Shown here: positions 1-7,027 of the stretch, in pieces
Numbering within the stretch: the stretch's first letter is position 1
How the letters are laid out: the number at the start of each line of letters is the position of its first letter
Assembly: GCA_023229685.1 (NCBI GenBank)
Contig: JALNYT010000001.1
Span: 310,001 to 374,000 of the forward strand
DNA: 64,000 nt
From: Sulfuritalea sp.
Lineage (GTDB): Bacteria; Pseudomonadota; Gammaproteobacteria; Burkholderiales; Rhodocyclaceae
Reading direction: 5' to 3'
Notes under the pieces: generated by a model
Databases searched by the model: none
What the model saw: only the letters and a program-made list of their open reading frames with translations
What the model was told of the DNA's origin: nothing
Translations under genes and position numbers: made by a program

Positions 1-10
1 CTGCCATGCC

Positions 11-460
11 TCAAAGCATCGCAACCCACTCCTGCGCCCAGTTCAGCGCCTCCTCATCGGGCAGGGGCTGGGTGCAGGCATCGATCTCGAGCCGTTCGCC
101 AAGCTTGCGCGCGCCGCATGCGGCGAACAGGGCGTCCATATCCTTGCCGGCCTTGCAGAAGGTTGCCTGGTAAGTCTGATCGCCGAGCGCGATCACGCCA
201 TAACGCAGTTGGGAGAGGTCGGGCATTTCTGCGCGCAGGCGCGCGGCCAGCGGAATGATGTTGTCAGGAAGTTCGCCATCGCCGTGAGTCGAGGTGCACA
301 CCAGCACCACATCGCGACCAACAAGATCGACGCTGCCGGCGTCCGTATCAGCCGCGACCTCGACTTCATGGCCGAGCGCCGGCAGATTGTCCGAAAGGTG
401 GTCTGCACACATCTGTGCATTGCCCGACTCGGTGCCGACGATGATCAGTATCTTGGCCAT
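11..460 (-). CDS. MioC-like flavodoxin domain protein
   Basis: A 149-residue short-chain flavodoxin. It should bind FMN and carry electrons in the cytoplasm. The phosphate-binding loop is visible near the N-terminus (GTESGNAQ, residues 8-15), followed by STHGDGELPDN around residue 57 and ALGDQTYQ around residue 91, which contact the isoalloxazine ring in this family. The length fits MioC-type flavodoxins and flavodoxin domains of sulfite reductase/P450 reductase. It starts at an ATG and is transcribed away from the phenylacetyl-CoA-type operon, sharing a 200-bp intergenic region with it. A role as electron donor to the neighbouring diiron protein is possible, but that is inference from position only. 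Confidence 0.85.
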   Translation of the reverse strand: MAKILIIVGTESGNAQMCADHLSDNLPALGHEVEVAADTDAGSVDLVGRDVVLVCTSTHGDGELPDNIIPLAARLRAEMPDLSQLRYGVIALGDQTYQATFCKAGKDMDALFAACGARKLGERLEIDACTQPLPDEEALNWAQEWVAML

Positions 461-562
461 GCCTTTTCCTCGAACGTCCCCGTCGCGAAGGGATGGTGAC
501 GTGATACATTTTTATTGTAGCCTGCCGACTGTTTTTGTGTCATAATTATTTTGATACTATTT

Positions 563-586
563 CAATATTTTATGTTGATAATATTG
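563..586. promoter_or_regulatory. AT-rich inverted repeat, candidate operator
   Basis: CAATATT and AATATTG form perfect 7-bp arms separated by 10 bp in a strikingly AT-rich stretch of otherwise GC-rich DNA. The dyad lies directly upstream of the candidate -35 box of the operon beginning at 662 and could bind a regulator of that operon. No regulator gene is adjacent. Function is inference. Confidence 0.35.
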
Positions 587-593
587 TATCCCT

Positions 594-623
594 TTGGCGC
601 GCGCGGCGAAATGCTTCTATAGT
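594..623 (+). promoter_or_regulatory. Candidate sigma-70 promoter of the paa-like operon
   Basis: TTGGCG (594-599) and TATAGT (618-623) are separated by 18 bp. The -10 box lies 38 bp before the ATG at 662, which has a GGAG ribosome site at about 651. The match is moderate. Confidence 0.35.
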
Positions 624-661
624 CCGGGCGCAGAGGTTGGGCCCACATTGCGGAGCGAGAC

Positions 662-1456
662 ATGCAGAAACAGGACCAGGGTTTTCTCGAGCGCATCGCC
701 GCCGGACACAAGATAGGCGCTCCCGACGGGGATGTCCTGCGCTGCGCGGGCGAGACGGTGCCCAACGGCTACCGCAGTGAATTGATGCGCCTGGTGGTGG
801 TCTTCGCCGATTCCGAACTGGCGGGCGCAGCCGGCTTCTGTCCCTTCATCAACCGCGGGCCGGGACTGCGCGAGCGCATCGTCGCCGCAAAAATCGTTAC
901 CGAGAAATATGTTCACGCGGAAATGGCGCTCAGGCTGCTCCAACCCTTCGGCGTCAATCCAATGCTCTACGTACGTTCCCATGCTTGGGATTCGCGCCTT
1001 GATCGCCATATCGATCTCGGCACACGACGCATCGGCGGCGACAAGCGGCTCAATGTCTTTCATTATCCGCTGGAAGGCTGGGAAGACGCTGTCGTCTTCA
1101 ACATGCTGATGGGTGCGGCCACCGCAATCCAGTTGGCGGAAATGGCGCAGAGCTCCTACGCGCCGCTGGCTGACACGATAACGCAGATCCTGCCGCGCGA
1201 AAAGGAACATGCGCAGTTGGGTGAAAGCGGCGTCAGCCAAGCCATCGAAGGCAGCGCCAGCAAGGCCGCCGTGCAAGCTGCCGTCAACTACTGGCATCCG
1301 CGCGTCGCTGCCACCTTCGGCCGGGTCGATTCGGAGCATGCGGCGATCTACATCCAGTACGGCCTGCGTCGCCGCAGCAGCGCGGGACTGCTGAGCGACT
1401 GGAAAGCCCAGTCAGCCGCCACACTCAGGCGCCTCAGCCTGGCCATCCCCAACTGA
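662..1456 (+). CDS. PaaA-like ferritin-fold diiron protein (phenylacetyl-CoA epoxidase-type)
   Basis: A 264-residue protein that lines up by eye with the catalytic subunit PaaA of phenylacetyl-CoA 1,2-epoxidase, but is about 50 residues shorter at the C-terminus. Acidic and histidine positions equivalent to the diiron ligands are present: E52 (in ADSE), E81, D142 (in GWED), E180 and H183 (ExxH). The first helix reads E81-x3-H85 instead of ExxH, so one histidine is shifted by a residue. No paaB, paaC, paaD or paaE lies beside it. It is followed 20 bp later by paaG, paaI and paaJ in one operon. It probably oxygenates an aromatic acyl-CoA, but the substrate and reductase are unknown. Confidence 0.75.
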   Translation: MQKQDQGFLERIAAGHKIGAPDGDVLRCAGETVPNGYRSELMRLVVVFADSELAGAAGFCPFINRGPGLRERIVAAKIVTEKYVHAEMALRLLQPFGVNPMLYVRSHAWDSRLDRHIDLGTRRIGGDKRLNVFHYPLEGWEDAVVFNMLMGAATAIQLAEMAQSSYAPLADTITQILPREKEHAQLGESGVSQAIEGSASKAAVQAAVNYWHPRVAATFGRVDSEHAAIYIQYGLRRRSSAGLLSDWKAQSAATLRRLSLAIPN

Positions 1457-1476
1457 TCAACCGCGGAACCCAGCCG

Positions 1477-2265
1477 ATGAACTACCAGAACATCCTCTTT
1501 TCGTTTGATGGCGGCATCGCCCGCGTCACGCTCAACCGTCCGGACCGGCTCAACAGCTTCAATGGCGAGATGCATCTCGAGTTGCGCGATGCCCTGGCCC
1601 GCACGCGCGACGGGCATGCCCGCGTCCTGCTGCTGACCGGAGCCGGCCGCGCCTTCTGCGCCGGGCAGGACCTGTCGGAGCGTAACGTCATGACGGGCAG
1701 CGAGCCGATCGATCTCGGCCATACCATCGAGACCTACTACACGCCGCTGATCCTCGGACTGCGCGCTCTTGAAATGCCGGTGATCTGCGCCGTCAATGGC
1801 GTCGCCGCCGGAGCCGGGGCCAGCATCGCGCTGGCCTGCGACCTGGTGCTTGCCGGGCGTTCTGCTTCCTTCATCCAGGCCTTCTGCAAGCTTGGCCTGG
1901 TACCCGACGTCGGCGGCACCTGGGTGCTGCCGCGCCTGGTCGGCACTGCCCGCGCCATGGGCCTGGCGATGCTCGGCGACAAGCTTTCCGCCGAGCAGGC
2001 CGCGGACTGGGGGCTGATCTGGAAATGCGTCGATGACGACAAACTGATGGCCGAGGCCGAAAAGCTGGCCGTTCATTTCAGCACCGCGCCGACCAAGGGG
2101 CTGGCGCGCACCAAGCAGGCGATTTACGCCAGCAGCGGCAACAACCTCGAACAGCAACTCGAACTGGAACGCGCCAGCCAGCAGGAACTGGGCTTCGGCC
2201 ACGACTACCGCGAGGGCGTCGCGGCCTTCATGGAAAAGCGCAGCCCCAACTTCAGGGGCGACTGA
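1477..2265 (+). CDS. paaG: Enoyl-CoA hydratase/isomerase, PaaG-like (1,2-epoxyphenylacetyl-CoA isomerase)
   Basis: A 262-residue crotonase-fold enzyme. The oxyanion-hole segment GRAFCAGQDLSER (about residues 56-68) and the GAGASIALACDLV segment (about 110-122) are typical, and the acidic residue of the GQDLSER motif is characteristic of PaaG. In the aerobic hybrid phenylacetate route PaaG isomerises the ring epoxide to the oxepin. The position after a PaaA-like protein and before paaI and paaJ supports this role. The stop codon overlaps the next start by one base (TGATG), implying translational coupling. Confidence 0.88.
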   Translation: MNYQNILFSFDGGIARVTLNRPDRLNSFNGEMHLELRDALARTRDGHARVLLLTGAGRAFCAGQDLSERNVMTGSEPIDLGHTIETYYTPLILGLRALEMPVICAVNGVAAGAGASIALACDLVLAGRSASFIQAFCKLGLVPDVGGTWVLPRLVGTARAMGLAMLGDKLSAEQAADWGLIWKCVDDDKLMAEAEKLAVHFSTAPTKGLARTKQAIYASSGNNLEQQLELERASQQELGFGHDYREGVAAFMEKRSPNFRGD

Positions 2266-2708
2266 TGGGTCTGACACCACAGGAGATTGCCGAGCGCTGC
2301 ACCGAGATCATGTGGCCGGACGACCACGCCGCACGCGGTCTCGGCATTACCATCACGAGTACCACCCCAGGCGGCGCGACGGTTACCATGAATGTGCGCC
2401 AGGACATGGTGAACGGGCACGGCATCTGCCACGGCGGCTTCATTTTCGCCCTGGCCGACACCAACTTCGCTTACGCCTGCAACAGCTTTAACCACCGCGC
2501 GGTCGCCGCCGGGGTCGACATCAACTTCATCGCTCCCGCCCATCTTGGCGATACGCTCACAGCCACGGGCGGTGCGCGCCATCAGGGCGGCCGCACCGGC
2601 ATTTACGATATCGAGGTCACCAACCAGAACGGCAAGACCATTGCCCTGTTTCGTGGCCGCTCCACCCGGATCAAGGGTCATTTCTTCGAGGAAAGCGAAA
2701 CCGAATGA
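2265..2708 (+). CDS. paaI: Hotdog thioesterase PaaI
   Basis: A 147-residue hotdog-fold acyl-CoA thioesterase. The motif HGGFIFALADTNFAYA (from about residue 57) carries the conserved HGG and the catalytic-type acidic residue of PaaI. PaaI hydrolyses ring-hydroxylated phenylacetyl-CoA and so rescues CoA from dead-end products of the epoxidase. It overlaps paaG by one base and paaJ by four bases (ATGA), so it lies inside the operon. Confidence 0.9.
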   Translation: MGLTPQEIAERCTEIMWPDDHAARGLGITITSTTPGGATVTMNVRQDMVNGHGICHGGFIFALADTNFAYACNSFNHRAVAAGVDINFIAPAHLGDTLTATGGARHQGGRTGIYDIEVTNQNGKTIALFRGRSTRIKGHFFEESETE

Positions 2709-3913
2709 GCGAACAAGCCTTTATCTGCGACGCCGTGCGCACACCGATAGGCCGTTACGGCGGCACGCTATCCGGTATCCGTACCGACGATCTGGCCGCC
2801 CTGCCGATCAAGGCCCTGATCGCCCGCAACGGCAAGGTCGATTGGCAACGGGTCGAGGATGTCATCTACGGCTGCGCCAATCAGGCAGGTGAAGACAACC
2901 GCAACGTGGCGCGCATGGCGGGCCTGCTGGCCGGCCTGCCGGTCGACGTGGCGGGCGCCACCATCAACCGTCTGTGCGGCTCCGGCATGGACGCCATTGG
3001 CACTGCCGCACGTGCAATCAAGACCGGCGAAACTTCGCTGATGATCGCCGGCGGCGTCGAAAGCATGAGCCGAGCCCCGTTCGTCATGCCCAAGGCCGAC
3101 AGCGCTTTCTCGCGCAACAACGCCGTGTATGACACCACCATTGGCTGGCGCTTCATCAACAAGCTGATGAAGCAGCAGTACGGCGTCGACTCGATGCCCG
3201 AAACCGCCGACAACGTCGCTGCCGAATTCAAGATCGGCCGCGCCGACCAGGACGCCTTCGCCTTGCGCTCGCAGCAGCGCTGGGCCGATGCCCAGGCCGC
3301 AGGTCGCTTCAGGGACGAAATCGTCCCGGTCGAGATTGCGCAGAAGAAGGGCGAGCCGAAGATTTTCGATACCGACGAACATCCGCGCCCCGACACGACG
3401 CTGGAACAACTGGCCAAACTCAAGGGCATCAACGGCGCCGAACTCACCGTCACGGCAGGCAATGCCTCCGGCGTCAATGACGGCGCCTGCGCGCTGATCC
3501 TGGCTTCCGGCGCGGCAGCCAAGGCGCATGGACTGACGCCGAAAGCACGCGTCGTGGCCATGGCCTCGGCCGGTGTGGCACCGCGCATCATGGGTTTCGG
3601 TCCAGCGCCGGCGGTGAAGAAGCTGCTGGCGCAGACCGGCCTGCGGCTCGACCAGATGGATGTCATTGAACTCAACGAAGCCTTTGCCGCACAGGGTTTG
3701 GCGGTCACGCGTGATCTCGGCCTGGCGGACGACGACGCGCGGGTCAACCCCAACGGCGGCGCGATCGCCATCGGCCATCCGCTGGGCATGAGCGGCGCGC
3801 GCCTGGTCACCACGGCGATGTACCAACTGCATCGCAGCGGCGGCCGCTACGCGCTGTGCACCATGTGCATCGGCGTCGGCCAGGGCATCGCCATCATCAT
3901 CGAACGGGTCTAG
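2705..3913 (+). CDS. paaJ: 3-oxoadipyl-CoA/3-oxo-5,6-dehydrosuberyl-CoA thiolase
   Basis: A 402-residue thiolase. The nucleophile C91 sits in NRLCGSGMD. The catalytic histidine lies in GGAIAIGHPLGMSGAR near residue 359 and the second cysteine in CTMCIGVGQG near residue 390. The N-terminal region (CDAVRTPIGRYGG) is typical of the PaaJ/PcaF group, which cleaves 3-oxoadipyl-CoA to succinyl-CoA and acetyl-CoA. It is the last gene of the operon and is followed by a strong GC hairpin. PcaF (protocatechuate branch) cannot be excluded, but the paaG-paaI context favours PaaJ. Confidence 0.87.
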   Translation: MSEQAFICDAVRTPIGRYGGTLSGIRTDDLAALPIKALIARNGKVDWQRVEDVIYGCANQAGEDNRNVARMAGLLAGLPVDVAGATINRLCGSGMDAIGTAARAIKTGETSLMIAGGVESMSRAPFVMPKADSAFSRNNAVYDTTIGWRFINKLMKQQYGVDSMPETADNVAAEFKIGRADQDAFALRSQQRWADAQAAGRFRDEIVPVEIAQKKGEPKIFDTDEHPRPDTTLEQLAKLKGINGAELTVTAGNASGVNDGACALILASGAAAKAHGLTPKARVVAMASAGVAPRIMGFGPAPAVKKLLAQTGLRLDQMDVIELNEAFAAQGLAVTRDLGLADDDARVNPNGGAIAIGHPLGMSGARLVTTAMYQLHRSGGRYALCTMCIGVGQGIAIIIERV

Positions 3914-3918
3914 ACCCG

Positions 3919-3952
3919 GGGCTTGGCGCGGGCGAGTGTCCGCGCCAAGCCC
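3919..3952 (+). terminator. Hairpin after paaJ
   Basis: A perfect 13-bp inverted repeat (GGGCTTGGCGCGG / CCGCGCCAAGCCC) with an 8-nt loop starts 5 bp after the paaJ stop codon. No T-run follows, so it is either an atypical intrinsic terminator or a 3'-end stabilising hairpin. Confidence 0.6.
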
Positions 3953-4112
3953 GAAACCAGCCGGTCGCGCGGACTGTCATTCCGGACGCGACTCTCTGGC
4001 TGACGCCCTCCCTCGGTTCAGTTGCAGCCGCTGCACTTAACGCCGAGAAAGCAGGCGCTGCCCCGGCACATCGACAGAATCGATCACGGACTCTATTGGC
4101 TCATTAGAACGT

Positions 4113-4126
4113 TTGATCTAGGTCAA
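4113..4126 (+). promoter_or_regulatory. FNR/Anr-type binding site
   Basis: TTGAT-CTAG-GTCAA matches the FNR consensus TTGAT-N4-ATCAA at 9 of 10 positions. Its centre (4119.5) lies about 41.5 bp before the start point predicted from the -10-like GATACT at 4149-4154, the spacing of a class II FNR-activated promoter. This fits anaerobic induction of the nfn-kor operon. Function is inferred. Confidence 0.55.
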
Positions 4127-4148
4127 AACGCCCCACTGCTGCCCGGCT

Positions 4149-4154
4149 GATACT
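4149..4154 (+). promoter_or_regulatory. Candidate -10 box of the nfn-kor operon
   Basis: GATACT matches TATAAT at four positions and is correctly placed for class II activation from the FNR-type site at 4113-4126. No -35 box is needed in that promoter class. The predicted start is near 4161. Confidence 0.35.
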
Positions 4155-4405
4155 CGCCCGGTCCCAACGGGGAGATCCGCATTGAATGATATAGGTTTGA
4201 ATCATGCATCCGCGAAATCGGCATCGCCGCCAGCGTGCAGCGCAGGCGTCAGCAAATGCCACGGATCGATCCCCGTCAGGCCGGGCACATATTTCGACGA
4301 GTCCGTCAGCCGCAGAGCAGACGACGGAACGACAAATTCCAATAAATACCCGAAGTTCCCGATAGCCAGGCCGGCCAAGGTCGGTCCCATATGAAGGCAA
4401 CTGCA

Positions 4406-5353
4406 ATGTCCAATTTCGAGATCGTGACCCGAGAGGATTTCTCGGACGTCACCTACCTGCTTGAGGTACACCATCCCCTGATGGCCAAGGCCGCCAAGCC
4501 GGGACAATTCGTGATCGTGATGCTCAACGAGCAGGGCGAGCGCATTCCACTGACCATAGCGGATTTCGACCAGAAGAAGGGCACCATCACGCTGGTGATC
4601 CAGGCGGTAGGCAAGACGACAAAACAAATGCAACAGGAATGTCAGGTCGGCACATCACTCTACGGAATGGTCGGCCCGATGGGCGTGCCCAGCCCGATCA
4701 GCCACGCAAAAAAGGTGTTGTGCGTGGGCGGCGGTCTCGGCGTAGCGCCGATCTTTCCCCAGGCGCGCGGCTTCAAGGAGGCCGGCGCCTACGTGATCGG
4801 CGTCCTCGGCTTTCGCACCAAGGGTCTGGTGTTCTGGGAAGAAAAATTCAGAGCCTGTTGCGACGAACTCATCCTGTGCACCAACGACGGCTCGGCGGGA
4901 CTGAAAGGGATGATCACCGACGGTATCAAGCTGGCCATGGCGGGGCACCCCGATCTCGAGGAAGTCGTCGCGATCGGCCCGCCGGTGATGATGAAGGCCT
5001 GCGCCGAGGCGACGCGCGCGGCCAAGATCAAGACCATGGTGAGCGTCAATCCGATCATGGTCGATGGCACCGGAATGTGCGGCGGCTGCAGGGTGAAGGT
5101 GGGCGATGAGGTGAAGTTTGCGTGTGTCGACGGGCCGGATTTCGACGGCCATCTGGTCGATTTCGACGACCTGATGCTGCGCCTGCAGCGCTACACCAAG
5201 GACGAAAAGGCCGCCCACGAGCGCTGGTCGGAAAGCTGCCGCATGACCAGGCAGGTCGGCGCCAGCGCGCTCGATGCACTGGCGCGCGGCAGTGCCCCGC
5301 AAAGTGAGCTGCTGGAACTGCCGGACCCCATCGAAGGCGTCAAGGGGGGCTAG
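4406..5353 (+). CDS. nfnA: NfnA/SudB-like ferredoxin-NADP reductase subunit (FAD and 2Fe-2S)
   Basis: About 315 residues of the PyrK/NfnA family: an N-terminal FAD-binding beta-barrel, an NAD(P)-binding lobe (VGGGLGVAPIFPQARGF) and a C-terminal 2Fe-2S site with the closely spaced cysteines of GMCGGCRVKVGDEVKFACVDG. With NfnB it forms NADH-dependent reduced ferredoxin:NADP oxidoreductase (or sulfide dehydrogenase). The C-terminal extension of about 50 residues after the cluster is typical. I chose the ATG at 4406 because GAAGG lies 8 bp upstream and the family start (MSNFEIV) matches; an in-frame ATG at 4391 is the alternative. First gene of the nfnAB-korAB operon. Confidence 0.83.
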   Translation: MSNFEIVTREDFSDVTYLLEVHHPLMAKAAKPGQFVIVMLNEQGERIPLTIADFDQKKGTITLVIQAVGKTTKQMQQECQVGTSLYGMVGPMGVPSPISHAKKVLCVGGGLGVAPIFPQARGFKEAGAYVIGVLGFRTKGLVFWEEKFRACCDELILCTNDGSAGLKGMITDGIKLAMAGHPDLEEVVAIGPPVMMKACAEATRAAKIKTMVSVNPIMVDGTGMCGGCRVKVGDEVKFACVDGPDFDGHLVDFDDLMLRLQRYTKDEKAAHERWSESCRMTRQVGASALDALARGSAPQSELLELPDPIEGVKGG

Positions 5354-5451
5354 CTGGTTTTGATGATGGATGTCGCGACAATGACGCGCCAAGGGTGTGA
5401 TCACTGAGGAGTGCACCCCGAAGGTCCGGATAGTGGCTTGAGGACAATAAG

Positions 5452-6951
5452 ATGGCAAAGAAGAAGACGATACGAACCATTCCGCAGGAACGCACGCCGA
5501 TGCGCGAGCAGGATCCGCTGGTACGAGCAAAAAATTTCGAGGAGGTCGCCTGCGGCTACAGCCTTGAAGACGCCCTGCGCGAGTCCGAGCGTTGCCTGAT
5601 GTGCCCGGACGAACCGTGCATCTCCGGCTGTCCGGTGGGAATCAATATTCCCGGCTTCATCCAGAAGATCGGCGAGAAGAATTTCCGCGGCGCCTACGAC
5701 ATTCTCACCGACACCAATCTGTTGCCGTCCATCTGCGGCCGGGTGTGTCCGCAGGAGAACCAGTGCGAAGGCGTGTGCACCGTAGGCGAGTCGCTCGAAG
5801 CGGTCGCGATCGGACGGATGGAGCGGTTTGTCGGGGACACCGCAATCAAGGAGGGCTGGATCAACATTCCCTATATCGAACCGAACCGGTTCCGCGTCGG
5901 CATCGTCGGCTCAGGCCCGGCCGGCATGGCCTGTGCGGCGGACATGGCCAAGGCCGGGTGCGACGTCACCGTGTACGAAGCCTTCCATCAGCCGGGCGGC
6001 GTGTTGAGATATGGTATCCCCGACTTCCGCCTGCCCAACGCCGTGATCGATGCCGAGATCAACAATCTGAAACAATTCGGGGTCAAGTTCGAATGCAACA
6101 CTTTGGTCGGCCGCCTGTTCACCATCGAGCAGATGATCGAGGAAATGGGTTTCCACGCGGTATTCGTCGGCGTGGGTGCCGGCTATCCGACCATGCTCAA
6201 CATTCCCGGCGATTCGCTGAACGGCGTGCTCTCGGCCAATGAACTGCTGACGCGCTGCAACCTGATGCGCGCCAGGGATTTCCCGAACTTCGACACGCCG
6301 CTGCCGATCGGCAAGCGCGTCGCGGTAGTCGGCGCCGGCAACACGGCGATGGACGCGATGCGCGTCTCCATCCGGCTGGGCGCGGAGAAGGTGTACTGCA
6401 TTTACCGCCGTTCGCGTACCGAGGCCCCGGCGCGGATGGAGGAAGTTCATCACGCCGAGCAGGAGGGAGTGGAGTTCCACTGGCTCACCAATCCGGTGGC
6501 GGTCCTCGACGACGGCAAAGGCAGCGTCCGCGGCATGCGCTGCGTACGCATGGAACTGGGCGAGCCGGACGATTCCGGCAGGCGCCGGCCGGTTGCAGTG
6601 GCCGGCAGCGAGTTCGATTTCGAGACCGATCTGATCGTGTATGCGATTGGCACCAACGCGAATCCGATCATGGGCCAGACGTCGCAGCTCAAGCTGAACA
6701 AATGGGGCTATATCGGGGCCGACGATAACCTCGCCACTTCCGTAGCGGGCGTGTTCGCCGGCGGTGACATCGTCACCGGCGCGGCGACCGTGATCGAAGC
6801 CATGGGCGCTGGCCGCAAGGCGGCGCGCAGCATGAAGGCCTATCTGGGAATCCGCGATTCCGCACTCCCCTATGTCAGCGCGGACGGCACCGGCACACTT
6901 TTCGGCATCGACACGAGGGAGCGAAATTTTGCGCGCGTGCGCGCTGCCTAA
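5452..6951 (+). CDS. nfnB: NfnB/GltD-like flavoprotein subunit
   Basis: A 499-residue glutamate-synthase-small-subunit-type flavoprotein. N-terminal cysteines (CLMCPDEPCISGCPVGI, and CGRVCPQENQCEGVC) bind two 4Fe-4S clusters. Two dinucleotide folds follow (VGIVGSGPAGMACA for FAD, VAVVGAGNTAMDAMR for NADP). It pairs with NfnA to couple ferredoxin, NADH and NADPH pools. It lies 98 bp after nfnA. GltD itself is less likely because no gltB is present and because a PyrK-like partner precedes it. Confidence 0.86.
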   Translation: MAKKKTIRTIPQERTPMREQDPLVRAKNFEEVACGYSLEDALRESERCLMCPDEPCISGCPVGINIPGFIQKIGEKNFRGAYDILTDTNLLPSICGRVCPQENQCEGVCTVGESLEAVAIGRMERFVGDTAIKEGWINIPYIEPNRFRVGIVGSGPAGMACAADMAKAGCDVTVYEAFHQPGGVLRYGIPDFRLPNAVIDAEINNLKQFGVKFECNTLVGRLFTIEQMIEEMGFHAVFVGVGAGYPTMLNIPGDSLNGVLSANELLTRCNLMRARDFPNFDTPLPIGKRVAVVGAGNTAMDAMRVSIRLGAEKVYCIYRRSRTEAPARMEEVHHAEQEGVEFHWLTNPVAVLDDGKGSVRGMRCVRMELGEPDDSGRRRPVAVAGSEFDFETDLIVYAIGTNANPIMGQTSQLKLNKWGYIGADDNLATSVAGVFAGGDIVTGAATVIEAMGAGRKAARSMKAYLGIRDSALPYVSADGTGTLFGIDTRERNFARVRAA

Positions 6952-7027
6952 GGCTTGACAGCCCCTGATCCACGGTCTTGCAGCATAAATACTCAACACC
7001 GCACTCAACAGCGACTACGGAAAAAAC

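Larger units (their letters stand above)
3914..4405. other. Long intergenic region and leader between paaJ and nfnA
   Basis: About 490 bp without a convincing gene. It holds the paaJ hairpin at its start and an FNR-type site with a suitably spaced -10 box near 4113-4154. If transcription starts near 4161, the nfnA mRNA has an unusually long leader of about 245 nt. Short open frames here show no recognisable family or ribosome site. I recognise no known riboswitch. Confidence 0.6.

Noticed and set aside
4182..4394. Short plus-strand open frame in the nfnA leader
   Set aside because: Starts with ATG but has no ribosome site, no recognisable family and atypical composition; kept as leader sequence.
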